A stretch of 64,000 nt of DNA, taken from positions 124,001 through 188,000 of the forward strand of contig JAFCMP010000538.1 in NCBI GenBank assembly GCA_017506865.1. The letters are read 5' to 3'. Each line of letters begins with the position of its first letter. Position 1 is the first letter of the stretch. The notes below the pieces were generated by a model, which was not told the origin of the DNA, made no database searches, and saw nothing but the letters and a program-made list of their open reading frames with translations. This DNA comes from Tribonema minus. Taxonomy: Eukaryota > Sar > Xanthophyceae > Tribonematales > Tribonemataceae. This document shows, in pieces, positions 35,701-45,933 of this stretch. The translations under genes and the position numbers were made by a program.

Positions 35701-37154
35701 CATAGAGAGTAAGAGTGAGTGTTGAACTTGCAGCGTCACACTCGCATTTGACTTCTTCCACCAGCTGCACACCAGGCAAAATGGTCAGGTCACCTTCAGA
35801 GGCAAAATTGAAGTTACAGCTAGGGTTGGAGCGTCACACTCACATTTGAGTTCCTCCACCAGCTGCTTTGCGTCAGCGCTCAACTCCACCTCCTCCGAGA
35901 CGCCGCGCAAGCCAAAGTGGCGGTGAAACCACCGCATCAGCCAGTTCTCCCGCTTCCGTTTCCGCGCTATGCTCATGCTGTGCGCAGCGCAGCGCGCGCA
36001 GAGGCCGCGACAGATCAGGTACATGCATACCGTGCAGCTTGTGATGCGGAGCAATGATCACCGCGGTGGTGATCCTCGTGACGACTGTGTTGAGCTTGCT
36101 AGGTCTGATACATACATACATACATACATATGCGTGCCTCTCTCATGCTGAGCGGTGACTACCGGAGAATGGTCATGGTCATCCATAGGCATCGAGCAGA
36201 TTGGGCTCCAGACCCAACCTGAGATCGGCGAGAGGCATTCTGTGCTGTTGCTCCATGCGCATCCTGAGCTGCACAGTCGGCAACACTCGTACATCGTAGT
36301 ATTTACAGAGTCCAATGCACCACCTAGGTACCCTATCGGCATGGCGCAACGGGCCGCAGAGCGAAGTCTGAATTCACACGCACATGAATTGTCTCCACCT
36401 GTCTCACATGATTCATTCGAGCGGCACCACCAGACATACTGCGGCCTGCACAGTCAAGGCCGAGGCCCGTTGGACCTAACTTATCAGCATGAGAAGCGTC
36501 AAGATGCCAGCCTCACCTTCGCTGTTGCGACCGAACCGGCGGTGGCGCCGCGACAGCACTGGTGATCACTGGACTCCCCCCTGCCCCCCCTGCCAGTGGT
36601 TTCGGCGCCACCTGTGCAGCCCTAGGGCTCGCCACCGTTCGTGCCACCCCCTCCGCAGCTGTTGACTCCCAGCTATGCAGCACCCGCTTATTCCTTGGCG
36701 AAGCTGCGCCGCTGCTGCTGGCGTCGGTAGCTGGTATCTTATCCAGGGACTTCATTCTCATCAGGGCCCTCTCTTGAGGCGATATGGGGGTCACCAGGTT
36801 GGATGCGGAGGGGCTGACCAGTACTGGCACGGGAGCAATCTTGATCTCCCTCTGAAGTCTGCTGCCTGCTGCGCCTCCTGTGGAATCCAGGTGCGCCGAG
36901 TTCATGCGCCGGTACTCGCCTCTGCCGTTCTCACCCCCCCCACTTCTGCCTTCATCTCCTGTGGGAGCAGATATTTGACGCCTGTAGCGCAAACTCTCCT
37001 GTCGTGGCAGCCCAGGTGAGCTGGCTGCAAGACGGCTGGCGCCGCTTGGACTCAGAAGTCTGACCTGAAGCGCTGGTGCGTCGTCCATGCCGCCGCCCCC
37101 TGCCGACGCAACTCGCCTGAAGTCATTGCCCTGTTTGGCCTTGACAGCGGCCAT
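29753..37154 (-). CDS. EF-hand calcium-binding protein with disordered N-terminus
   Basis: Exons 37154-36517, 35977-35844, 33330-33097, 31155-30969, 29992-29872 and 29806-29753 join in phase to about 455 residues. The first exon is disordered and rich in Ser/Arg/Pro, with many SP sites. The second gives a basic-aromatic helix (RKRKRENWLMRWFHRHFG). Three canonical EF loops follow: DLDGSGTVDCDE, DTDGSGSIDEQE and DVNKDGLIDFDE, each with Asp at position 1 and Glu at 12, so calcium binding is expected. Then comes RYPLVFFPAYKLQDAMQRRCLGENSW, a tail seen in a family of protist and plant EF-hand proteins. Joining the first exon to the second rests on matching phase and a pyrimidine-rich acceptor; an alternative start is the ATG at 35976. 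The last 18-codon exon is the least certain. The introns are packed with exon-edge copies and telomere-like repeats. Confidence 0.78.
30826..31050 (-). repeat. Copy of the third EF-hand exon edge in its own intron
   Basis: The exon end encoding the third EF loop (31040-30969) is repeated at about 30898-30826 with roughly 90% identity, including the AAGAGG donor context. A shorter echo lies at 30900-30960. Confidence 0.85.
32009..32068. repeat. Telomere-like CCCTAA array
   Basis: About ten CCCTAA units, mostly perfect, in an intron of the EF-hand gene. Shorter arrays lie at about 30534-30548, 30697-30715, 31509-31527 and 32322-32360. Confidence 0.92.
32520..33135 (-). repeat. Array of copies of an EF-hand exon donor edge
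   Basis: The true exon end (about 33150-33097: ATCATCCTCAAGTACTGCC, then TTCAACAAGG and a GCAT|GTGAGT donor) recurs about five or six times at roughly 32545-32625, 32655-32690, 32705-32765, 32780-32845, 32950-33000 and 33020-33075. The copies are separated by cttcaacttcactcacatg. Confidence 0.88.
33280..33890 (-). repeat. Array of copies of an EF-hand exon acceptor edge
   Basis: The true exon start with acceptor (33296-33345) is followed upstream on the coding strand by copies at about 33472-33545, 33628-33705 and 33785-33860. All carry catggcgcgcagctg and a cagtgcccagcgcag-like segment. They are spaced about 150 bp apart. Confidence 0.87.
33993..34068. repeat. Telomere-like CCCTAA array
   Basis: The longest such array in the window, about twelve CCCTAA units with few substitutions, in the second intron of the EF-hand gene. 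Another lies at 35003-35039. Confidence 0.93.
35003..35039. repeat. Telomere-like CCCTAA array
   Basis: Six CCCTAA units, one imperfect, in an EF-hand gene intron. Confidence 0.9.
35735..35870 (-). repeat. Copy of the EF-hand gene exon 2 donor edge
   Basis: The exon end with donor (35866-35838, cagctggtggaggaactcaa then gtgagtgtgacgc) is repeated at about 35768-35732 with a degraded donor (gcgagt). Confidence 0.8.
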
Positions 37155-37587
37155 CGTCGGCGTATGATGGTCTGCACTATACTGTCCTCGATGGTCTTGC
37201 TATTTCTCTCTCATCCCGTCTTATTTGTCTGGCGGCACAGCACGCTCTCTCCGAGTGGTTAAGCGATTGCCTGCGGTACGCCGTGGACTACAGCCATCAG
37301 CATATGCCCTCGATCCTCAAACTGATTGATGCCATGGGGGCTGGCACGTCTGCTGTTATTGCTGCTGCTGCTGCTGGTACTGTCACCGCCAGTTTGTGGG
37401 TGATGGATGCGCCTCCTCAAACTGAATCAACACACAATAAAGAAGGTGGCATCTCAAGCACGCATTTTTACGGTTACATTTTGTAACCGCGAAAGTGAAA
37501 CCGTGTCAAATTTTTTTCGAGACATCGCGCAGCCGAGGCAGCAATCGTAGATTACTTGCTGGCCAACTGCATAGAAGAGGCTTCAAG
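37155..37587. promoter_or_regulatory. Divergent intergenic region, EF-hand gene / enkurin
   Basis: 433 bp separate the start codons. A pyrimidine-rich stretch (about 37190-37230) and a TTTTTTTC tract (37509-37518) are present. No defined element was recognised. Confidence 0.4.
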
Positions 37588-40500
37588 ATGAGCAACCTGG
37601 GAGAAGAAACCATATTCAACCTGCTTCCCAGGGAGGAGGTGAAGGCAGAGAAACCTCCGCGCTACAGGAGCTTGTTTGACCCGAAGTCGCCTGTGCCATA
37701 CTCAACCTTCAAGAACACTGGCGGCGGTGTATGTAAGTGACACATGCGTGGTGATAAAGTTTCACGCGTGGCCGCGCTGACTGGCGCCTGCTGACAAGTC
37801 CTGCCGTAATAATGGTACTCATGATGCACCTCGCGACTTGCTCTGTCGAACAGATGGCAAGAGAGACGGAGGCTCGCACAAGCCTGATGTGTACCTGAAG
37901 AGAGGCACTGGTTCGGCGGGAGGTCCATCGCACACCGTCCGATCTACTCCTGAGAAGCGACCTGAGAGAGGGGAAGACTTGCGTAAGGCGGCGGTGCCAC
38001 TGGCCAAGGAGCGGCCTGTAATGGGCGTGAAAGCCGACAAAAACTTCATCACAGGTGCGTTACTGCTGCTGCCGAAGGAATGTGTACACTGTTGAAGTCT
38101 GCATCAGAATCTACGCAGATGGGGACAAGAGGTGGTGTTGAGTGCAGGCATAGCAACAGCTATGCTGTGATCTCAGCCGGTTCTGCCGCCTGGAGTGCCG
38201 CCTTCCAGTTTCAGTAATGTCGTCACCACGGACACTAAATACGCAGCACAGGTAGGCCTGTACCAGCACAAACTTTAAAGCTGGCAGCTGACGACACACG
38301 TGGATGCTTACTACCGTAAAGAAGTAGGGGCACGTCCCCACCATTCAACTTCAAGTAGCACTCCCCCCTTCATTCAAGGTGGAACTTCTCTCCACAAACG
38401 GCATGGCCCCGCCACTGTTTGTCTTGATTTGACGTGACATAGAATGGCTGCTGATAACACCGGTGAGTTGCACCGCCTTGACACATGGCAGAAATCACGC
38501 TGCTTGCTGCCGGACATTGGCACATGGTAGAACACATGCTGCCTGCTGCCAAACGTAACAAGCCCGACCGTTGCCGAGCATTTAAGTTGCAGGTACTTAT
38601 CAGTAGTGGTTTGTACGGCTGCAAGGCGGAGCCTCTTCAAAGCGGTTACAGTATGAATATATCCCTGCTCATGAGCTGCCAGATTTGGCCTAGTAGTGTT
38701 CTTCGCACTTCAATGGTGTCTGCTTTTGTACTACGCCAACGTGTTCTCTCTCAGTGGCCAAGGGAGTACACCAGCCATCTGCTGCATGACACAATTGCAG
38801 CAACACTGCCACTCACTTTGACTTGCCACTGCAACCACATCTGAATCGTGACATGCTCACAAACTGCCTGCCTCACTAGCTTGCTGTGATGCCCCTTGTG
38901 ACCTGCCGCACACGTACGCTGCGCAGCCAACGCCGTGAATGCCATTCTTGCAATAGCATCAACACTGCCACTCATGTTGACTAGCCACTGGGGCCACATC
39001 TGAACCGCGTCATGCTCACAGATCGTCTGCCTCACTAGCTTGTTGCTATGCACTTGTGCTTACTGCCTCACGTACGCTGCGCAGCCAACGCCGTGAACGC
39101 CATTCTTGCGGTGCCCAAGACGCGCACGCCCCCCACCATTGACTACCTGGCAAAGGAGGACTATGGCAAGGTACCGGCCTACCTGGGTCAGATCAAGGTG
39201 AGTCACAGTCAGAGTCAAAGTCACCTTCACACTTTCAAGCATTGTGCATGCTGTTTGTGTGATTGGAGTGCGAAGTATGCGAGTTCTCGCTGCGAGCTCA
39301 TCAGTTACTTCCCTTTTTGTCGCTGTACGGTAGGTAGATAAGATAGGGGGGCTGATAAATGTGCACAGTCAGAGGGCAGCTGCATGCATGCATGACTGTA
39401 GATCAACAAGACAATGTGTGAGTCACGGCTGCTGGCTGCATGTAATTAAATTCTACCTCTCGTGTGATGAGTCGGAGCTGTGTTCGCTGGAGCAGCAGCA
39501 TGCTAACCCTAACCCCTGACACGCATGCAGTCATGGCAGTAGTGCTGTGCAGACGCAACAACAATAAGAGGGCACACAAAGGGACATGGTCAGCACATGT
39601 TCACTTCTGCATAGCTGTTGATCTTACTGCCGTATCAAAGCAGTACTTACCGGTGGAGAACACAGCACGTGTGTGCGCGCAAATGGTATCGTGATGCCTT
39701 GATGTGCCTGTGAGCAAGCGTGCTTACTCTGGCGTGTATGACTCTCATACAACTACTGCATCGCGCTGTCTTTTGCATGTATGCACAGGAGGAGATTCAC
39801 GCAGAGAGTGCCATGATAGACGAGTTCGTCCGGGAGCAGATGGGGCTCAACAACATCGTGCAGGCAAGTGTCAACGCATCTTGCTCAACGACCATTTCAG
39901 CCTGCGCCTGATGCAGAGTAGAGACACTGCCATGGTCGTGATGAGTACTGCAGGCAAGTGCTAGCGCACTTCTCTCTAGCGCACTTCTCTCTCGTTGGTT
40001 ACCTTAACCTGCGCCTAAAGCACAGAGCGGGGACAGTGCATGCTACGCACTGCAGCATGGTCATGATGATTGTGCAGGCAAGTGCCAGCGCATCTCTCTC
40101 AATGACCACTTTAGACTGTTCCTGAAGCAGAGTGGGGACAGTGACTTGGTCATGATGGGCACTGCAGCATATTCGTGATAGTACATACTGAGGCATGGTC
40201 ACATGATGAGCACTGCAGCAGGCTGAGCAGTGCTGCTGCATGATCAGCACTGCAGCAGTGCTGCAGCAGCATGCTGAGCACTGTTGCATAGCCGCATGAT
40301 GAGCACTGCAGCATGGTGACCTGTGCAGCATGGCCATTGCAACGTAAACACGGCCGAATGTGGCAGAACATGGTACAGTCTACATGCCAATGCTTTCTGC
40401 AGACCGTGCGTCGGCTTATGCAGAAGCCGGCAATGCGCAGTAGGATCTCTGGGCATTCGCATTCATTGGGAGTTCACAGCGAGTACAGTTGAGCGCTGTT

Positions 40501-41175
40501 GCAGTAGGGGTGTCCGCATCATCCAGGCAGCAAGGGGGGCTCACGCAATACGTGTTGTACACCAGGACAGGGGTCAAATAAAACATGACTCTCGGGTAGC
40601 ACACTGCATGCTGCCTGCCTTGCTCATTAAAACAGCCGTGTTGTGATAGTGGAGATTGAGTTCAGGTTTTATTGAGCCTAACCCTGCCTCACCCCAGCTC
40701 CCGCACCCTAAACCTAACCCTTACTCAGCCACACCACGCATGCAAGCAAAGTTGTTGCAAGATTACCTGCCTCTCAACTTTGCATTGGAACTCACATGAG
40801 AGCCTCACACACGTTGCCATGAATTCCACAGCATGTTCCTGAAGATAAATGTGCATCTAGCACCAGTTGGCAGCATCAGGGTTGATACCCAGCCTAGTCT
40901 ACCCCACTGACAGCTCATATGCACTCACCATCAACCACAACTGCTCGTCGCCACAGGAGGAGGTAGAGCCCATGCCAGAAGATGAGAGGCTGGAGCTGCT
41001 AGACGCGCTAAAGTCCAAGTGGGACGCAGTCAATGCGCGCTACCAGAAGCTGTGCCACCAGACCTTCTTTGAGCGCGGCCGCTTGGAGCAGAAGAAATCT
41101 CTTGAGAAAATGCTGGACGCAATCGAAGCCGACATTGAGAAGATTGGCAAGGGCCCCATCATGGTCAAGAAGTGA
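37588..41175 (+). CDS. ENKUR: Enkurin homologue (axonemal, FAP106-like)
   Basis: Exons 37588-37732, 37854-38054, 39085-39197, 39789-39863 and 40957-41175 join in phase to 250 residues, close to the usual enkurin length of about 255. Recognisable blocks: ETIFNLLP...KPPRYRS at the N-terminus, KERPVMGVKADKNFI, PPTIDYLAKEDYGKVPAYLGQIK, and the C-terminal enkurin helix ERLELLDALKSKWDAVNARYQKL through EADIEKIGKGPIMVKK. Enkurin is a conserved protein of motile cilia and flagella that lines doublet microtubules in algae and animals, so the organism very likely makes motile flagella at some stage. The fourth exon ends at a strong GC donor (CAG|GCAAGT). The upstream in-frame extension is ignored because homology begins at this ATG. 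Confidence 0.92.
38803..39105 (+). repeat. Duplicated acceptor region in enkurin intron 2
   Basis: A unit of about 150 bp (acactgccactca ... cgtacgctgcgcag|ccaacgccgtgaa) is present twice, ending at about 38948 and 39106. Only the second acceptor leads into the real exon. Confidence 0.88.
39835..40145 (+). repeat. Copies of the enkurin GC donor
   Basis: The donor context gtgcaggcaagtg with the following cgcatcttgctcaacgacca recurs at about 39950-40020 and 40073-40140. The copies keep the GC dinucleotide. A GCAC/GCTG-rich degenerate repeat continues to 40330. Confidence 0.8.
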
Positions 41176-42283
41176 TTTGTGATGGCGCGTGTTGCGCTTC
41201 AACGCGCGTTGACAGTTGAAGTTGTGCCTTGATGTACATATATATATATGTTTTCTGTCGCCATTGGTTGTCTCATGCTCTCACGGTCGTGTGTTGCTGA
41301 GCGATGCCTCGTCTTTCGTTGCTGGTACATTGGACTTGCGTGTACACTGGAAATCACAGCAATCTGACGCTGATTCCGTGTTTTGTGCATTGTGCTGCGA
41401 GATGCTTCTGCAATGTCCGGACTCCAGACTGCAACCCAACACTGAGGCGCGAGTAAAACAACAACATGTCAGCACTCATCGACATATTACCAGAGCCCTA
41501 CAGATATGTGCAGTATCTACACCACAAGAGATATATCGAAAACAGCAGCCACAACAGCCTTGCATCTTCATATCATCACACACCCAGGCTTCAAGCTTCT
41601 CGGCGTTAGTGGCACTAGGGGCAACAGTGGAGATGGCCAACATGACTGTGATGCTTACGTACTGCTGCTGCTACTCAAGACTTGTCCCCTGAGACTCCCC
41701 TCTACATACCCCCCCAAGTTTCTAGTAGGGGAAGGGGAGGAGCCCAGGGGACAAACTCAAGATGCTCGCTGCGTGGTTGGAGTCAATGCTGGAGGTCACG
41801 CATCAAACACACAAAGGCAAAGGATACCAGGCTCAGTTATCCTGCAGCACAGCGTAGGTGTTCGATGGCAGGTTATGCCGCCGTCCCGAGAGACCAGTAC
41901 TCACACATTGAAGTGTCAATATGCAATATGCAGCAAACACAATGCTCAACACTTGCTGCCCTCATGAGCAAAGCATGAGTGGAAGACCACAAGCACAGAG
42001 TGTACGTGACATCAGTCCAACAGCTTTTGAGTCTAGTTGTCATTTTTGAACTTGACGTCTGATCTGGCAGCGAACAACTGTGCCACTGTTACGGCGTTTG
42101 CTTGTTGATCCCTATAGTGATATGTATACCACTTTCACTCGTGTTTGCTGCGCTTACGCGGCAGAGTGTGTCTTGCATATTCAAAGTGCAGACCGCGCAC
42201 ATGCAAACGCACTGCTGCACTGCTCTGAAACAGCTTATGTACTTCAAATCCAGTCCAAAGATCCTACAGTATGTACATTGACT
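41176..42283. other. Intergenic region, convergent gene ends
   Basis: This holds the 3' ends of enkurin and the cyclophilin gene. A TA microsatellite (atatatatatat) lies at 41236-41250. A 158-codon open frame on the plus strand (41216-41692) shows no domain. Confidence 0.5.
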
Positions 42284-42937
42284 TCAACAGCTGGACGTTG
42301 AGCTGGCTGTCCCAGGCCTGCTGTCAGCATGCTTCTTGCTGATCACCGAGGGGTACAGCTGCCCGCAATCATACACTAAGACAGGGTGTTTGGGCCTCCC
42401 CCCCTCGTCCCCCCCGCTACGCCGCACCGCATCCAACGCCTTGTAGCTCTCCTCCCCAATCAGCACTCCGAACACCACCTGCTTCCCATCGAGCCACGGC
42501 ATGTCTACCAGAGTCACCATGAACAGCGAGCAGTTGGTGTCCGGGCCGCTGTTGCAGCAGCTCAGCACGCCGGGCCCGGTGTGCCGCAGCGTGAAGTTCT
42601 CATCGGGAAATAGCGCCTCCGCAGTGAGGCCGCTCACGCGCCCCGTACCGTCCCCCTTCTCTACGTCGCCGCCGTATATGGCGCCATCGGGCTCGATGCG
42701 GTGGAACAGGGTGCCGCGGTAGCACAGCGGCACCTTATTAGCGGCGCTGATGCCACGCTCGCCGGTGATGAGCACGCGGAAGTTTTCCGCGGCGTGCGGC
42801 GCGATGTCGGCGCGCAGCTCGATAACGAAGCGCCCTGCGGGGCGTCCGGCGATGGCGATGTCCATGAAGACGATGGGGTTGTGGGCGCGCGGCGCGCAGA
42901 CGGCGGTGTCCATGACGCGTTTGCCGCCTGCTGCCAT
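42284..42937 (-). CDS. Divergent cyclophilin-type peptidyl-prolyl isomerase
   Basis: A single exon of 217 residues. The fold is clear: VFMDIAIAGRPAGRFVIELRAD, APHAAENFRVL.TGERG, YRGTLFHRIEPDG.IYGGD, GPGVLSCCNSGPDTNCSLF and WLDGKQVVFGVLI. Relative to human cyclophilin A, the catalytic Arg55 (FHRI) and Trp121 are kept. Gln63 is replaced by Tyr, Gln111 by Leu, Phe113 by Met and His126 by Gln; Phe60 and Met61 are also changed. Isomerase activity and cyclosporin binding may therefore be weak; this is inference. The Ser-rich tail (RPGTASSTSS) is unstructured. There is no signal or transit peptide, so a cytosolic or nuclear location is likely. It is the only intron-free gene here besides the MnmM-like and coiled-coil genes. 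Confidence 0.93.
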   Translation of the reverse strand: MAAGGKRVMDTAVCAPRAHNPIVFMDIAIAGRPAGRFVIELRADIAPHAAENFRVLITGERGISAANKVPLCYRGTLFHRIEPDGAIYGGDVEKGDGTGRVSGLTAEALFPDENFTLRHTGPGVLSCCNSGPDTNCSLFMVTLVDMPWLDGKQVVFGVLIGEESYKALDAVRRSGGDEGGRPKHPVLVYDCGQLYPSVISKKHADSRPGTASSTSSC

Positions 42938-43514
42938 CGGTGATGGCTGTGGAAGCGAGGTGTGTCAGGGAGTGTAGAAGCGAGCGCAAGCCAATGTTCA
43001 GCTGCTGGTGCTGTCGCAACGTTGTGAGACTAGGCGCCACTGTGCCATATGCTGCGAAGCTGGATTGTGCGAGCAATGGAACCCTTGATACTCTCGAGGG
43101 ATTAGTCGTGAGTCACGAGCACAGCAAAACCGAACTTTCAAGACCTAACCGGAAGAAGGGCCGGCACGGGAGCAGAACGACTGGCATCCCTGCGTGCAAA
43201 TGCACGGACGCACTCACGTGGCTCCATGCGCTTTCGAGCGTGATGCTATATCGCAGCACAATGAATACCACACCTACATTTTCGCACGACGAACCGAATG
43301 CTATCCATACGCAACGGATCTGCTTCAGCACATGCACGATACTGAAGCCTAAGCTCAGCACTCACCGTATCACTTATGTCCACCGCACGATGACGAGCAA
43401 GCTGCCTCCGCAACATCATGATTAGACGACAGCGCTGCACATTTACCGAGCTACTCAACAACTTCAATTGAGGGTGACCCCATAATGTCCGCCGTTACGT
43501 CAACAACTTGAGGC
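42938..43514. promoter_or_regulatory. Divergent intergenic region, cyclophilin / TRAF-type zinc finger
   Basis: 577 bp separate the start codons. No clear motif or gene was found. Confidence 0.4.
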
Positions 43515-45560
43515 ATGACGGTGGATGCCGCTGCCGAGCAGGCGCCCACTCCTCGAGACAAACAGCAGCAACAGCTGACTGTATGGCGACAAGGAAAAGT
43601 TTCGAGTCACGTTCAGCAGCTATGGTCTGCAGCTCGCATACCGCTGCTACTCTCTGGGCTTACGAGGCACCGCGCTGACCCCGAAGACAACTTGCATGCA
43701 GCCTCGCCTCCAGCACATGCATACTCCTCCGAAAGAGGGGACGACAAGCGCAGGCTTGGCCCTGTCAGACAGACCTCGTACACGCTAGGCAAGACGAGCA
43801 GAGCCAGAGCCAAACCTCTGCATGAGTGGGCTGGCCCCAAGCCAGGGGCTGCTGCGGGACAGGCAACGGGGCAAGGCAACCTGCTCAACTCATCAAGCGG
43901 TACGTGGATGTATGTGCTGATGAACACTGCTGAACTTTAAAATCATAACACCACTCATGTCAAAGATGAAAGGTTCGCTTATTGACCAGCGAAAAATGAA
44001 AACATGTCGCAGCACTGCCCAGCACCATTCGTGTCATGGCACATGCGGCGTGACACGCCTGCAGGGAAAATGGACGACACATTCCAATTTATCTGCAATT
44101 CCTGCTCTCACATGAAGCAGTGACTCACACACACACAACACACACCTCGGCAATAGTGGCAGACGCATTCATGTGCTACAAGGCAGTGTGCTCACGACCA
44201 TTTGCTCGTGCGCGTCACAGGCGTCTCCGCCGTTACGGCTGTCACAACACACACGACAGCCACCGCCAGTGCCGCCAGCACGCACCTGCCAGTTGCCCTC
44301 CCGTCACCCTTCTCTGGTGACAAGGATCTAGCCAGGCTATGCGTGCCGCTGCCACGGCTAGCCGACAACGCTGCTAACAGCGGTGCGGCTACGTTTGGGC
44401 ATGCTCCTGGCTCACCGCTGCGAAGCCTCGCCTACCCCTCTGGAGTCGTGATGCTGTTTCCGCCACCGCCTGAACAACCATCGCAAGGACGAATCGCAAC
44501 GGGCTCATGGGCTGCTCCTGATCAAGCGGAACCACAAGTAAACGACACTCTAGAGCGAAGCGATGACATCATGGCGGACATCACTCCGGACGCAGAAGAA
44601 GTATGCGAGCGCTGCGGCAGCGGCATCCCTGCGCCCCTCATGCGCGCGCACGTACGGTCCAGCTGCCGCCTGCTGCCGTGCGACGCGTGCGCAGCGCTGC
44701 TGCTGCCGCGCGACCACGCCCGCCACTCACACACGGACTGCTCCCGCCGCCCCGTCCCCTGCGCGCGCTGCGGCGCCCGCATCAACGCTCAGCAATACGC
44801 GCAACACAGCGCTCAAGAGTGCCCGGCGCGGCCCGTGCGCTGCGCCGCCTGCAACGAGTTCGTCACCGCACGCGATCTCAGCGCGCACGCCGCCACGCGC
44901 TGCGCGCAGCGGGCAGTGCCGTGCCCGCTGGGCTGCGGCGCGGCGGTGCGCGCCGCCGCCGCCGCCGCGGAGCACTGCTGCGGCGCCGCACCGCCGTGGC
45001 GCTGCGCGTGCGGCGCCGCGGTGACGCTCAGCGCGCGCGCCGCGCACCTCGCGTCGTGCGAGGCGTTCCTCGACGCATGGGAGGGGGCGCTGGAGAGGCT
45101 GCGGCGGGGGCGCTCGCGGGCAGCGCTGGCGCGTGCGGTCGTGCGACTGGCGCGAGGCGTGGGGTGCGGCGCGGCGGCGGCGGCGGCGGCGCTGGCGGAG
45201 GCGGAAGGGGATGCTGGCGCGGCGCATGTGAGGTTGGAGGGAGCAGGGTATAGGGCGGAGATAGAGGCGGTGGCTGGTATGGTGAATGTGGGGCGCTTGT
45301 TGAAGGGGCTGCGGAGGAAGGGGGGGCGGGCTGCTGTTTGGCAGGTAGAAGGAGATGATGATGACGCGATTTCGGATCCAGAAGAGGCGCCTTTGGTAGA
45401 GGGACGGGCGCAGCAGGGGGGTGTAGAGGGGGAGCATGGAACTGCTCAGCAAGGATTAGGGGGGCAGCGTTCCACAGCAGGCTGCGACATTGTTCATCAT
45501 CAGACTGGTGATGAAGAGCATGCTAGTAGACAGGCGGTCGGTGAGGATGAGCCGCAGTAG
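43515..45560 (+). CDS. TRAF-type zinc-finger protein
   Basis: Exons 43515-43899 and 44221-45560 join in phase to 574 residues. The first 350 or so residues are disordered (Gln, Ala, Pro and Ser rich). A Cys/His cluster follows with the spacing of TRAF-type fingers: VCERCGSGI..LMRAHVRSSC, LPCDACAALL..DHARHSHTDC, VPCARCGARI..QYAQHSAQEC, VRCAACNEFV..LSAHAATRC, then VPCPLGCGAAV and a fifth, more diverged WRCACGAAV..HLASC. There is no RING or MATH domain, so this is not a classical TRAF. After the fingers come an Ala-rich helical stretch and an acidic, Gln/Gly-rich tail (GDDDDAISDPEEA). Proteins of this layout usually act as protein-interaction adaptors; partner and process are unknown. The gene ends 373 bp from the convergent NOM1 stop. 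Confidence 0.82.
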
Positions 45561-45933
45561 ATCCTGAGTCATGTTGCAGTAATGATGATTATTTCTTAAG
45601 ACACAGACCCACCAATAACATGCAAGTGAGCATCTTGTTTCCTTTGACAACTGCCTGTAACTGATAGGAATGCAGATGCCGTTGCTCTGACATTTGCTCG
45701 TCAAGCGTGTGTGATGGGTGCGCAAAATCACACGAATCATGCCTTGATTTGTCCTGAAGCATGCATACATACTCTGGCACGGCGCCCAACACTGTTCTGT
45801 CGCATAGACATGCAAACGCCTGAGACACCAGTCACATGGCAAATCATGCAAGTGCCACAAAAAACAACACGACCACAGCCTTGACAATGTCATGAATGCT
45901 TTACAGGGCTGCTCTCGCCACACCACTCTGCAG
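45561..45933. other. Short convergent intergenic region
   Basis: Shared 3' region of the zinc-finger gene and NOM1. No feature was recognised. Confidence 0.5.

Noticed and set aside
37240-37330. tRNA-like start (ctctccgagtggttaagcgattg) resembling a Ser/Leu tRNA D-arm
   Set aside because: No matching acceptor stem and no proper T-loop or anticodon arm could be found at the right spacing.
41216-41692. 158-codon open frame on the plus strand after enkurin
   Set aside because: Begins in a TA microsatellite, no domain, no splice-phase partner.
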